A stretch of 64,000 bases of DNA from Phytophthora quininea (Eukaryota > Oomycota > Peronosporomycetes > Peronosporales > Peronosporaceae): positions 1-64,000 of the forward strand of contig JAAVTG010000693.1 in NCBI GenBank assembly GCA_011947345.1. Reading direction: 5' to 3'. A program made the translations under genes and the position numbers. The number at the start of each line of letters is the position of its first letter. Within the stretch, counting starts at the first letter, position 1. Below, one piece after another: positions 1 through 10,969 of the stretch. The notes beneath the pieces are model-generated. The model worked only from the letters and a program-made list of their open reading frames with translations. It was not told the DNA's origin and did no database searches.

Positions 1-905
1 TCACGACCACGCTTCCAACTCGCACCATCAAATTTCCGCAGGACCGACGATTCCTCGACTGCCATTCGGCGCTGGCTAATTGGCTAATTATGGGCTATCT
101 CGCAAGTGGGACCGCCAATCCGATGAACGGACACTCTTATCCTAACGAACTCGAACGTTCTGCTTGACTGCAAACATGGCAAACATGGCAAACATTGCAA
201 ATGTTGCGAACGAGGCGAACGAGAACGAAGCGTTGACGTATGGTTGACGCACGCTTAGGCTGTGGAGTCCCTAAGGAGAACCCGTCCGTATGGGAACCCG
301 TCCGCAAGGAGAACCCGTCCGTAAGGGGAGAGAACCTGTAGGGTATATCAGTAGATCGCAGTAGCAGTAGAGCAGGCATCCATACACGAGCCTGATATGG
401 TGCGCGCCGCTGACCGGCTCAGAAGAAGATCAGCGAGAGACGACGAGGAAGATCAGCGAGAGACGACGAGGAAGATCAGCGAGAGACTTCTTTCAGAGAC
501 GACGAGCGCAGATCCGTCACCACCGGTAGGACCAGCTGAAACGTATCGACTTCTCGCTAGAGACGATCAGCAGCCTCGTTGCAATCCAAGAGGAGTGAAA
601 CGGGCGGAAGAAACTGGTGAGTTTACAAGAGAACGCGACGAGGGAGTCCGAGAGTCCGAGAGTCCGAGAGTCTGAGAGTCTGAGAGTCCGAGCAGTGTGT
701 TGGTTGGCATGGCGATGTGTTTCGGTGAGGGGAGGGGAAGGGATTGTTGTGCGTGTTGTGGCACGCTCTCGCGACCGTGCCAGCACGGCTCGGCGGGCCG
801 ACGAAACGAGCGGAAACGAGCGAAACGAGCGAAACGAGCGAAAAGGCGTTAAAAGTGTATGCACGGGAATGACAAAAAGCGTGCAAAATGATGAAAGTGG
901 TAAAA

Positions 906-972
906 TGGACACTAGGGGTATCGATCCCCTTACCTCCCGCATGAAGCGCTCTACCATTTGAGCTAAGCGCCC
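906..972 (-). pseudogene. tRNA-Ala(CGC) remnant, unit 1
   Basis: Same position and flanks as the intact copy at 5202-5274, but six bases are missing from the anticodon arm (the CG after CCCGCATG and the GGCG after AAGCG on the plus strand). The five-base anticodon stem and the anticodon cannot form, so this copy should not give a functional tRNA. The downstream T-run is also one base shorter (T4 rather than T5). Confidence 0.8.
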
Positions 973-1675
973 ACAAACGAAACACCATTATCAACCAATC
1001 GACGCGCCAGATTCACAACCGACAACACAGCCCACCCACGGCCCACACACCATCCCACACGCAACAACGCAATAACGCAACAACGCAACAACGCAATAAC
1101 GCAACAACGCAACAACACAACAACAACAACAACACAACAAAAACGTACCCACTTCAAATCATGCACACCACATACAATGCTCGCCACATACAGCATATAC
1201 AGCACATACAGCCACCCATTCGGAGACACAGCGCTCGAAACTACCACAACACGCCAATCAACACACGCCCTCCACCCCACCTCCGCTGCACACTGCCACC
1301 CGCCCCGATACAGCACATGCTAGCGCAGCAAGCCGCGCGACCACCTCTTGTCCGTCATCTTACCGGCGCTCGCATTCACGACCACGCTCTCCAACTCGCA
1401 CCATCAAATTTCCGCAGGACCGACGATTCCTCGACTGCCATTCGGCGCTGGCTAATTGGCTAATTATGGGCTATCTCGCAAGTGGGACCGCCAATCCGAT
1501 GAACGGACACCTTTATCCTAACGAACTCGAACGTTCTGCTTGGACTGCAAACATGGCAAACATGGCAAACATGGCAAACATTGCAAATGTTGCGAACGAG
1601 GCGAACGAGGCGAACGGGGCGAACGAGGCGAACGAGGCGTAGACGTATGGCTGACGCACGCTTAGGCTGTGGAGT

Positions 1676-1830
1676 CCGTAAGGGGAGAACCCGTCCGTAA
1701 GGGAGAACCCGTCCGTAAGGAGAACCCGTCCGTAAGGAGAACCCGTCCGTAAGGGGAGAACCCGTCTGTAAGGGGAGAACCCGTCCGTAAGGGGAGAACC
1801 CGTCCGTAAGGGGAGAACCCGTAGGCAATA
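1676..1830. repeat. Expanded 18-19-base minisatellite inside satellite unit 2
   Basis: The GAGAACCCGTCCGTAAGG block is present about eight times here but only about four times in each of the other units (near 270-340, 3139-3212, 4541-4617 and 5962-6040). Spacer G-runs vary from two to four bases, and one copy reads CTGTAAG instead of CCGTAAG. This explains most of the extra length of unit 2. No function is evident. Confidence 0.85.
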
Positions 1831-2377
1831 CCAGTAGATCGCAGTGGCGTAGAGCAGTGCATCCACTACACGAGCCTGGATAAGGAAAGCGCCGCTGACC
1901 GGCTCAGAAGAAGATCAGCGAGAGACGACGAGGAAGATCAGCGAGAGACGACGAGGAAGATCAGCGAGAGACTTCTTTCAGAGACGACGAGCGCAGATCC
2001 GTCACCACCGGTAGGACCAGCTGAAACGTATCGACTTCTCGCTAGAGACGATCAGCAGCCTCGTTACAATCCAAGAGGAGTGGGAAACGGGCGGAAGAAA
2101 CTGGTGAGTTTACAAGAGAACGCGGACGAGGTCCGAGAGTCCGAGAGTCCGAGAGTCCGAGAGTCTGAGAGTCCGAGAGTCCGAGCAGTGTGTTGGCATG
2201 GCGATGTGTTTGGTGAGGGGAGGGAAGGGATTGTTGGCGTGTGTGTTGTGGCACGCTCGCGACTCCGTGCCAGCACGGCTCGGCGGGCCGACGAAACGAG
2301 CGAAACGAGCGAAAAGGCGTTAAAAGTGTATGCACGGGAATGACAAAAAGCGTGCAAAATGATGAAAGTGGTAAAAA

Positions 2378-2449
2378 TGGACACTAGGGGTATCGATCCC
2401 TTACCTCCCGCATGCGAAGCGGGCGCTCTACCATTTGAGCTAAGCGCCC
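2378..2449 (-). tRNA. tRNA-Ala(CGC), unit 2, one base short in T-arm
   Basis: Acceptor, D and anticodon arms match the intact copy. The T-arm 5' strand has AGGG instead of AGGGG before the ATCGATA loop, giving 72 nt. One T-stem pair would be lost unless a variable-loop base substitutes. It may be a weak gene, a pseudogene or a homopolymer miscall. Pol III terminator T5 follows the discriminator directly. Confidence 0.6.
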
Positions 2450-3780
2450 ACAAACGAAACACCATTATCAACCAATCGACGCGCTCAGATTCACAACCGA
2501 CAACCACAGCCCACCCACGGCCCACACACATCCACACACGCAACAACGCAATAACGCAACAACGCAATAACGCAATAACGCAACAACGCAACAACACAAC
2601 AACACAACAACACAACAAAAACGTACCCACTTCAAATCATGCACACCACATACAATGCTCGCCACATACAGCATATACAGCACATACAGCCACCCATTCG
2701 GACACACAGCGCTCGAAACTACCACAACACGCCAATCAACACACGCCCCTCCACCCCACCCCTCCGCTGCACACTGCCACCCGCCCCGATACAGCACATG
2801 CTAGCGCAGCAAGCCGCGCGACCACCTCTTGTCCGTCATCTTACCGGCGCTCGCATTCACGACCACGCTCTCCAACTCGCACCATCAAATTTCCGCAGGA
2901 CCGACGATTCCTCGACTGCCATTCGGCGCTGGCTAATTGGCTAATTATGGGCTATCTCGCAAGTGGGACCGCCAATCCGATGAACGGACACCTTTATCCT
3001 AACGAACTCGAACGTTCTGCTTGGACTGCAAACATGGCAAACATGGCAAACATTGCAAATGTTGCGAACGAGGCGAACGAGGCGAACAGGGCGAACGAGG
3101 CGTAGACGTATGGCTGACGCACGCTTAGGCTGTGGAGTCCGTAAGGGAGAACCCGTCCGTAAGGAGAACCCGTCCGTAAGGGGAGAACCCGTCCGTAAGG
3201 GGAGAACCCGTAGGCAATACCAGTAGATCGCAGTAGAGTGGCGTAGAGCAGTGCATCCACTACACGAGCCTGATAAGGAAAGCGCCGCTGACCGGCTCAG
3301 AAGAAGATCAGCGAGAGACGACGAGGAAGATCAGCGAGAGACGACGAGGAAGATCAGCGAGAGACTTCTTTCAGAGACGACGAGCGCAGATCCGTCACCA
3401 CCGGTAGGACCAGCTGAAACGTATCGACTTCTCGCTAGAGACGATCAGCAGCCTCGTTACAATCCAAGAGGAGTGGGAAACGGGCGGAAGAAACTGGTGA
3501 GTTTACAAGAGAACGCGGACGAGGGAGTCCGAGAGTCCGAGAGTCCGAGAGTCTGAGAGTCCGAGAGTCCGAGCAGTGTGTTGGTTGGCATGGCGATGTG
3601 TTTTGGTGAGGGGAGGGGAAGGGATTGTTGGCGTGTGTGTTGTGGCACGCTCGCGACTCCGTGCCAGCACGGCTCGGCGGGCCGACGAAACGAGCGAAAC
3701 GAGCGAAACGAGCGAAAAGGCGTTAAAAGTGTATGCACGGGAATGACAAAAAGCGTGCAAAATGATGAAAGTGGTAAAAA

Positions 3781-3852
3781 TGGACACTAGGGGTATCGAT
3801 CCCCTTACCTCCCGCATGCGAAGCGGGCGCTCTACCATTGAGCTAAGCGCCC
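3781..3852 (-). tRNA. tRNA-Ala(CGC), unit 3
   Basis: Full cloverleaf with anticodon loop TTCGCAT, so anticodon CGC reading GCG alanine codons. It differs from the intact copy only by one A fewer in the D-loop (AATGG rather than AAATGG), a position where loop length naturally varies, so it may be functional. G3-U70, the alanine identity pair, is present. T5 terminator directly downstream. Confidence 0.75.
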
Positions 3853-5201
3853 ACAAACGAAACACCATTATCAACCAATCGACGCGCTCAGATTCACAAC
3901 CGACAACCACAGCCCACCCACGGCCCACACACCATCCACACACGCAACAACGCAATAACGCAACAACGCAATAACGCAATAACGCAACAACGCAACAACA
4001 CAACAACACAACAACACAACAAAAACGTACCCACTTCAAATCATGCACACCACATACAATGCTCGCCACATACAGCATATACAGCACATACAGCCACCCA
4101 TTCGGACACACAGCGCTCGAAACTACCACAACACGCCAATCAACACACGCCCCTCCACCCCACCCCTCCGCTGCACACTGCCACCCGCCCCGATACAGCA
4201 CATGCTAGCGCAGCAAGCCGCGCGACCACCTCTTGTCCGTCATCTTACCGGCGCTCGCATTCACGACCACGCTCTCCAACTCGCACCATCAAATTTCCGC
4301 AGGACCGACGATTCCTCGACTGCCATTCGGCGCTGGCTAATTGGCTAATTATGGGCTATCTCGCAAGTGGGACCGCCAATCCGATGAACGGACACCTTTA
4401 TCCTAACGAACTCGAACGTTCTGCTTGGACTGCAAACATGGCAAACATGGCAAACATTGCAAATGTTGCGAACGAGGCGAACGAGGCGAACGGGGCGAAC
4501 GAGGCGTAGACGTATGGCTGACGCACGCTTAGGCTGTGGAGTCCGTAAGGAGAACCCGTCCGTAAGGGGAGAACCCGTCCGTAAGGGGAGAACCCGTCCG
4601 TAAGGGGAGAACCCGTAGGCAATACCAGTAGATCGCAGTAGAGTGGCGTAGAGCAGTGCATCCACTACACGAGCCTGGATAAGGAAAGCGCCGCTGACCG
4701 GCTCAGAAGAAGATCAGCGAGAGACGACGAGGAAGATCAGCGAGAGACGACGAGGAAGATCAGCGAGAGACTTCTTTCAGAGACGACGAGCGCAGATCCG
4801 TCACCACCGGTAGGACCAGCTGAAACGTATCGACTTCTCGCTAGAGACGATCAGCAGCCTCGTTACAATCCAAGAGGAGTGGGAAACGGGCGGAAGAAAC
4901 TGGTGAGTTTACAAGAGAACGCGGACGAGGGAGTCCGAGAGTCCGAGAGTCCGAGAGTCTGAGAGTCCGAGAGTCCGAGTGTGTTGGTTGGCATGGCGAT
5001 GTGTTTTGGTGAGGGGAGGGGAAGGGATTGTTGGCGCGTGTGTTGTGGCACGCTCGCGACTCCGTGCCAGCACGGCTCGGCGGGCCGACGAAACGAGCGA
5101 AACGAGCGAAACGAGCGAAACGAGCGAAACGAGCGAAAAGGCGTTAAAAGTGTATGCACGGGAATGACAAAAAGCGTGCAAAATGATGAAAGTGGTAAAA
5201 A

Positions 5202-5274
5202 TGGACACTAGGGGTATCGATCCCCTTACCTCCCGCATGCGAAGCGGGCGCTCTACCATTTGAGCTAAGCGCCC
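5202..5274 (-). tRNA. tRNA-Ala(CGC), unit 4, intact
   Basis: 73 nt without the CCA tail. Acceptor stem GGGCGCT pairs with AGTGTCC using wobbles at 3-70 and 5-68; the G3-U70 wobble is the classical alanine identity element. D-arm GCTC..GCGC, anticodon stem CCCGC/GCGGG around TTCGCAT (anticodon CGC), T-arm AGGGG-ATCGATA-CCCCT, discriminator A. T54 is A rather than T, a departure from the usual B-box. A T5 run on the transcribed strand immediately downstream is a Pol III terminator. No intron. Confidence 0.92.
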
Positions 5275-6608
5275 ACAAACGAAACACCATTATCAACCAA
5301 TCGACGCGCTCAGATTCACAACCGACAACCACAGCCCACCCACGGCCCACACACCATCCACACACGCAACAACGCAATAACGCAACAACGCAATAACGCA
5401 ATAACGCAACAACGCAACAACACAACAACACAACAACACAACAAAACGTACCCACTTCAAATCATGCACACCACATACAATGCTCGCCACATACAGCATA
5501 TACAGCACATACAGCCACCCATTCGGACACACAGCGCTCGAAACTACCACAACACGCCAATCAACACACGCCCCTCCACCCCACCCCTCCGCTGCACACT
5601 GCCACCCGCCCCGATACAGCACATGCTAGCGCAGCAAGCCGCGCGACCACCTCTTGTCCGTCATCTTACCGGCGCTCGCATTCACGACCACGCTCTCCAA
5701 CTCGCACCATCAAATTTCCGCAGGACCGACGATTCCTCGACTGCCATTCGGCGCTGGCTAATTGGCTAATTATGGGCTATCTCGCAAGTGGGACCGCCAA
5801 TCCGATGAACGGACACCTTTATCCTAACGAACTCGAACGTTCTGCTTGGACTGCAAACATGGCAAACATGGCAAACATTGCAAATGTTGCGAACGAGGCG
5901 AACGAGGCGAACGGGGCGAACGAGGCGTAGACGTATGGCTGACGCACGCTTAGGCTGTGGAGTCCGTAAGGGGAGAACCCGTCCGTAAGGGGAGAACCCG
6001 TCCGTAAGGGGAGAACCCGTCCGTAAGGGAGAACCCGTAGGCAATACCAGTAGATCGCAGTAAAGTGGCGTAGAGCAGTGCATCCACTACACGAGCCTGG
6101 ATAAGGAAAGCGCCGCTGACCGGCTCAGAAGAAGATCAGCGAGAGACGACGAGGAAGATCAGCGAGAGACGACGAGGAAGATCAGCGAGAGACTTCTTTC
6201 AGAGACGACGAGCGCAGATCCGTCACCACCGGTAGGACCAGCTGAAACGTATCGACTTCTCGCTAGAGACGATCAGCAGCCTCGTTACAATCCAAGAGGA
6301 GTGGGAAACGGGCGGAAGAAACTGGTGAGTTTACAAGAGAACGCGGACGAGGGAGTCCGAGAGTCCGAGAGTCCGAGAGTCTGAGAGTCCGAGAGTCCGA
6401 GCAGTGTGTTGGTTGGCATGGCGATGTGTTTCGGTGAGGGGAGGGGAAGGGATTGTTGGCGTGTGTGTTGTGGCACGCTCGCGACTCCGTGCCAGCACGG
6501 CTCGGCGGGCCGACGAAACGAGCGAAACGAGCGAAACGAGCGAAAAGGCGTTAAAAGTGTTTGCACGGGAATGACAAAAAGCGTGCAAAATGATGAAAGT
6601 GGTAAAAA

Positions 6609-6634
6609 TGGACACTAGGGGTATCGATCCCTTT
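6609..6634 (-). pseudogene. tRNA-Ala fragment at the right edge of the array
   Basis: The acceptor 3' strand and most of the T-arm of the fifth tRNA copy are present, then sequence identity to the unit stops abruptly near 6634 and unrelated DNA follows. The rest of the unit (tRNA 5' part and CGCAACAA stretch) is missing. The array therefore ends inside the tRNA gene. Confidence 0.85.
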
Positions 6635-7310
6635 ACACCGCTCAGCGTTCACTTCACGAACCCGTTCCGATAGGCGAAGCAATGATTCGTATGCTGTAAC
6701 AGCATTTTTTGCCTGCAATATACGTCTCTAGCCACTCTGGGTACTCGCTATACACTATGCCCGCCGTCACCTTCGCAGTCAGAGCCTCGCCGTCCGTCCG
6801 CTTGTCTTTCATGAGCGTGACAAGCTCGGTACTAAAAGGGCACGATCTTAGAGCGTTCACTCCCGCGAGAAGACAGATGTTCCTCGCTGCTAGAATAGCT
6901 GTAGTGTCCTCTTTTCTCTTGCGCCAGTCGATAGCGTCCATCGAGGGACCCCTTAGCTGCTGTGCTTCCTCCCGCTGGCTTAACCTTATACCGCATGCAA
7001 AACTTCATTCTTCGCCTCTATCGTGTAGTGTTTTCTGCGTTTTTCTTTTCTTTTTTTTTTTTTTTGGGGGTGTTGGTGGCAGCAACAGCTTCAGGGGAGG
7101 TTGTCTGCAGGGCATGTGGCCGTCGTCCTCCATTCTACCGCCTGGCAGCCTAACAAATACTGCACGGACGCATCCTATCAGATAATATATATAAATTGTA
7201 GGAAGATGATTGGACAAAACCAGTGGGGCAGGTGTCATTTTTGCCCCAACCAGTGATTTGCAGGTGGCAGTTCAATTCTGTCCGACGCTGTACCAAGCTT
7301 CATCGAAGTA
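6635..7310. other. Non-array spacer; one unrecognised minus-strand ORF
   Basis: No gene of known family recognised. A 95-codon minus-strand frame (6654-6941, ATG at 6941) has ordinary amino-acid composition but resembles nothing I know; it could be a gene fragment. A T-tract interrupted by two Cs followed by a G-run (about 7033-7070) lies to its right. Confidence 0.4.
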
Positions 7311-7691
7311 GACTCCACAGCCTAAGCGTGCGTCAGCCATACGTCTACGCCTCGTTCGCCCCGTTCGCCTCGTTCGCAACATTTGCAATGTTTGCCATGT
7401 TTGCCATGTTTGCCATGTTTGCCATGTTTGCCATGTTTGCAGTCCAAGCAGAACGTTCGAGTTCGTTAGGATAAAGGTGTCCGTTCATCGGATTGGCGGT
7501 CCCACTTGCGAGATAGCCCATAATTAGCCAATTAGCCAGCGCCGAATGGCAGTCGAGGAATCGTCGGTCCTGCGGAAATTTGATGGTGCGAGTTGGAGAG
7601 CGTGGTCGTGAATGCGAGCGCCGGTAAGATGACGGACAAGAGGTGGTCGCGCGGCTTGCTGCGCTAGCATGTGCTGTATCGGGGCGGGTGG
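7311..7691. repeat. Inverted partial copy of the satellite unit
   Basis: Matches the reverse complement of the unit from the sequence after the GAGAACCCGT minisatellite (CGCACGCTTAGGCTGTGGAGTC) through the GCAAACATG block to CCACCCGCCCCGATACAGC. It carries about six copies of the GCAAACATG block (two to three in array units) and no tRNA. Identity fades after 7691. It is a diverged, inverted, internally truncated outlier 0.7 kb from the array end. Confidence 0.9.
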
Positions 7692-9319
7692 AAGTGTTCA
7701 ACGAGGGAAAATCATACGGTAAACGTAGTCGATAGCAACGTCCGGCTGATTCCATGCCCTATTCTTGAGCCGAAGTTATTGCGATGCTTAATCTACTAAC
7801 TCAAGGCAGCAACATATGCCCTCTCTGAGTCACCGTTTTTGTGCGGCGTTCAAGTGCGTCTAAATAGCGATCGACTACGGGATTGTTGAATCGGCAACGA
7901 CATCAGTGCCGGTGGAATTCTAAAGAGCTCGCAGAGCGTTTTGCTTCGACGGGGGCAGAGTAGTAATAAAGCAAGCAAGCACACTAATGCAGCATGCTTT
8001 ATAGTTTGCGCCGGCAGTTATTCCCGCTGGTCGAATCCAGAGAGAACGACACAGTAATTCGAAAAAAAACGCGTAGCCGCACATCGACGACGTCGACTGG
8101 TGTTGGCGGGTGTTCAACCGCTTGTGTAGGCACAATTGTACGACTCGGGTGTGCGTACAATCGTGCGGCTCGCGTGCATCCAAACCAGTGTGTGTTTGAG
8201 GGCGATGGGCGTGTGTTTTTACGTAGGCGCGTTTTTATTCAGAACTGGATACGAGGATAAGAACAGGAGGTTTAGTGGACAGGAGTGCAGGAGCAGAGAG
8301 CACCAGGAAAAGCAGCTAGCACTAACTCAATCACACTCGTTTTTCGTTTTCCAATCTTAACCACAAGTCCTTCTTCCTCTCAACTCAGCGCTACATCAAC
8401 TTCCTTTTGATGAGATTTACATCGTAACTATATCACTACCTTCTGCGCGACACGCGTACATGATGTATCAAGCTGACTCAAGCGGCAAAATTGGTGCCCC
8501 TCGTAAAAAATCCCGGCGGTTGTCTTGAACAGCGGCAACGACGTCAATAATGTAATGCCTCTTTCGGATCGGGATGTGGAAATGGTGGCGGAAAAGGCAG
8601 CTTTCGAAAACATTGCGAATGGTTTTGGTGGACATCAACATGTTGTTTGTGATCATTTTTGGGGCTAGGTGCTCGCACCTGGCATGCAAAACTTGTTCGC
8701 AAAAATAAATGATACACTGCATAGTTGAATTTTGAAAGGCTTCCATTCCTCAAGTTTTTAGACGCTGACGTGATTCATTGCCATGCCACCAAACACCACT
8801 GTACCTTGTAAAACATATCTTTCGTGAAGATTGTAGAACTTCTCCTGAAGAATGGTTACGTTTGTCTGAGACCAAGTAATCCTGAAATCAGTTTCGATCA
8901 TAATTTTAGTGCTGGTGTGGACGAAACTACGATAGAGCACGCTATAATTTTGAACTTTTTGAAGTTCCCTAGTTGAATCTCTTGGCGGCTTTGCTGCGAT
9001 GATCGACTTCCGCTCAGGCAACATGAACGCCACACATCTACGATGTATCTAACATACTTTAATAGAGTTGATTTAACACTAATTGCCGTGACTATAGTCA
9101 TCGTGAAACCCAGACTTATTGGATCCGTGATCAGGAGACCCTCAATTTAGCTCCTACCATCCTCCAAAGGAGCCACTCTTTTCAGAGAATAACCACTTCC
9201 TCTTTTCTAGGAATCCTTCGACACAGAATGTAATTAAGGATTCGTAGAAAAGGGTAAGTAGGGGACCACTGTCAAAGCAGAGATTATGTAGTAAAATAAT
9301 ATACACCTCTGACAATAAT
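7692..9319. other. Gene-poor stretch, possible decayed coding remnants
   Basis: No complete gene seen. Minus-strand frames at 8468-8746 (92 codons) and 8758-9033 (91 codons, ATG-like start) lie end to end, and their composition could reflect a decayed protein-coding element, but I recognise no motif. The rest is AT-rich and without features. Confidence 0.35.
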
Positions 9320-9400
9320 GACAGCTTGGCCGAGTGGTTAAGGCGATGGACTTGAAATCCATTGGGGTAACCCGCGTGAGTTCAAACCTCACAGCTGTCG
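9320..9400 (+). tRNA. tRNA-Ser(TGA)
   Basis: 81 nt. Acceptor GACAGCT pairs with AGCTGTC, discriminator G as usual for serine. D-arm begins GGCCGAGTGGTTAAGGC, a class II tRNA pattern. Anticodon stem GGACT/AATCC region gives loop anticodon TGA, reading TCA codons. A long variable arm (TTGGGGTAACCCGC) identifies a class II Ser-type tRNA. T-arm GTGAG-TTCAAAC-CTCAC. A short T-run follows about 20 bases downstream. Confidence 0.96.
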
Positions 9401-10969
9401 ATGTTGTCTTTGTTCCCCTACTTTTCAAATCCTTGCTGAAAGCTTATGTAGATTTGCCACCTGTCCTTTCTAAGTCTCACAAAATCGCTTCCGCTCCTGA
9501 CTAGCTCGCCGGCCACAAGCCTGACGACTGGGGCATCAGCCTTGTCGGAGGAAACGCCCCATAAACTTGTCAAAATCCCATAATATCGGTGGTGATACCA
9601 TCAAACAAACGGGAGGCAGCCGATGCTGAGTCAGTCCTAGATGGCTGTCAAGTACCCTGTAATATTTGAATCATGCCACGAGTGAGCCCGCGAGGTAAAT
9701 TCACTCAGCTACGAACTGTTTATGAGCTCAACAAGCGGTGGAAATAATCCTCGCGACGTAGGATTGACTCACCAAGAGACCACCGCGAAAGGACTAGCCT
9801 CGTCGAAAAAGCGAAGGTGTCAAGGTAGAAGCACACGCAGCTCGTGGATCTGCTGAAGATCTGACAGCGAAAACGGAGGAAGCCTTTCCAGCGTCGCATG
9901 GTCACCCCAGAGTGAAAGCTTTTAAGACGGGCTGGGGGCGAGCGTTTCAAGGTCTTGGGCCATAGTGCCCCACGAGGCATTGGGAGCTGCACCTCGTGGT
10001 TTCGCTACACTGCTAGTCTACTGCGGATACCAGCAAGTGGGATACGGCATTGGGGTGCTCGCCAATCTCCGATGGCCGTCAACCGCGATTCAATAGCAAC
10101 AGCAATGACAGCTGAACAGAATTTTCGAGCCTAAGACATTCTTGTCAATAGGCAATGCGTCCGTTAGATATTACAGAGCTTTACCAAGGTGCTGAGAGCG
10201 GATTCATATAATGGCGGATCAAATTCGTGCGCCAAATGGGTTATGCTAAAATTGCGAGCGATTTTCATGGGGCGAAGATGTGAAGGTGGATCCAATTTCT
10301 ATAACAGGCAAGTCGAAGGGTGGTGGTAGGTGGAGACGCTACGTGTAGGTCACGCCTAGGCAAACCGTATTGCTGTTGATCGCGTGGACGAAGTCGAAGG
10401 TGGTCCTGAATACATAGTGAGCGAAGCTTGGGGTGGTGCTAATGATTGGTTTAGATACAATTGTTTGCAACGCCCGAGATGTGTGGTATCATACCAGGTA
10501 AGACGTTCCTTGTGTGGACACTTGAACATGCGGGCGAAGATTGGTCGCGAAGTACGCAGTAGTTAATTAATCCGAAAGTGAAAATGATTTAGTTAAACGT
10601 ATTTAGTAACCTCCTTGTTTTTCTCTTGAATAGAGGCTTTCAAATTCACCGGAAAATGAAAAAAAACAGTATCAAATGTACGCTGCAAAAACATTTTTTC
10701 ACTTTCACTTCCTGAAACCCGCAAGACACCCTTCTCTTGCGTATATGAGTTACGTACTGCATTGGGCTGACTTCTGACGCATTTACTACAGCTCAGATAC
10801 GGAACAAGCGACACAGAACGGCGATTACCCCAAGGCGATAGCATATAACGCGGATACGACGACGCTTCACGACCACTGAAGGACGGCACTAGCTGTCCGA
10901 GGCAGCTGAACAGAGAATCCGCGTGGAGGGGAGTGCGCGTACATCGAGTGTCCAGCTGGAGAGAGTGAG
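9401..10969. other. Spacer, no gene recognised
   Basis: Several frames of 60-90 codons are present on both strands but none shows a motif, consistent codon use or a convincing start. The right part (from about 10590) may belong to the Harbinger-like element that follows, but I found no clear terminal inverted repeat or TTA/TAA target duplication by eye. Confidence 0.4.

Larger units (their letters stand above)
1..6634. repeat. Tandem satellite of a ~1.4-kb unit carrying tRNA-Ala
   Basis: Five head-to-tail copies start near 1, 1376, 2857, 4261 and 5682, so full units are about 1375, 1481, 1404 and 1421 bases; the fifth stops at 6634. The left end is outside the window. Each unit is a mosaic of minisatellites: an 18-19-base GAGAACCCGTCCGTAAGG block, a 9-base GAGGCGAAC block, a 9-base GCAAACATG block, a 23-base block containing GAAGATCAGCGAGAG, an 8-base GTCCGAGA block, a 9-base AACGAGCGA block and a CGCAACAA-rich stretch. 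One tRNA-Ala gene or remnant lies on the minus strand of each unit. Long open frames exist on both strands, but they come from short repeats whose length is a multiple of three and look non-coding. Differences between units are mainly minisatellite copy number, as expected of an array homogenised by unequal exchange. Confidence 0.95.

Noticed and set aside
1060..1140. CRISPR-like spaced repeat in the CGCAACAA stretch
   Set aside because: Repeats are 7-9 bases and contiguous with no unique spacers; simple minisatellite in a eukaryotic context.
2359..3105. Long open frames (up to 248 codons) in the satellite array, both strands
   Set aside because: They arise from repeats of 9 and 18 bases that stay open in several frames; frames on both strands overlap fully and copy-number changes shift their ends. 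No domain or codon pattern.
9720..9992. 90-codon minus-strand frame as a Ty3 reverse transcriptase piece
   Set aside because: Looked for the PFxW..ECQ..F..LK pattern and the catalytic box; neither is present in any frame.
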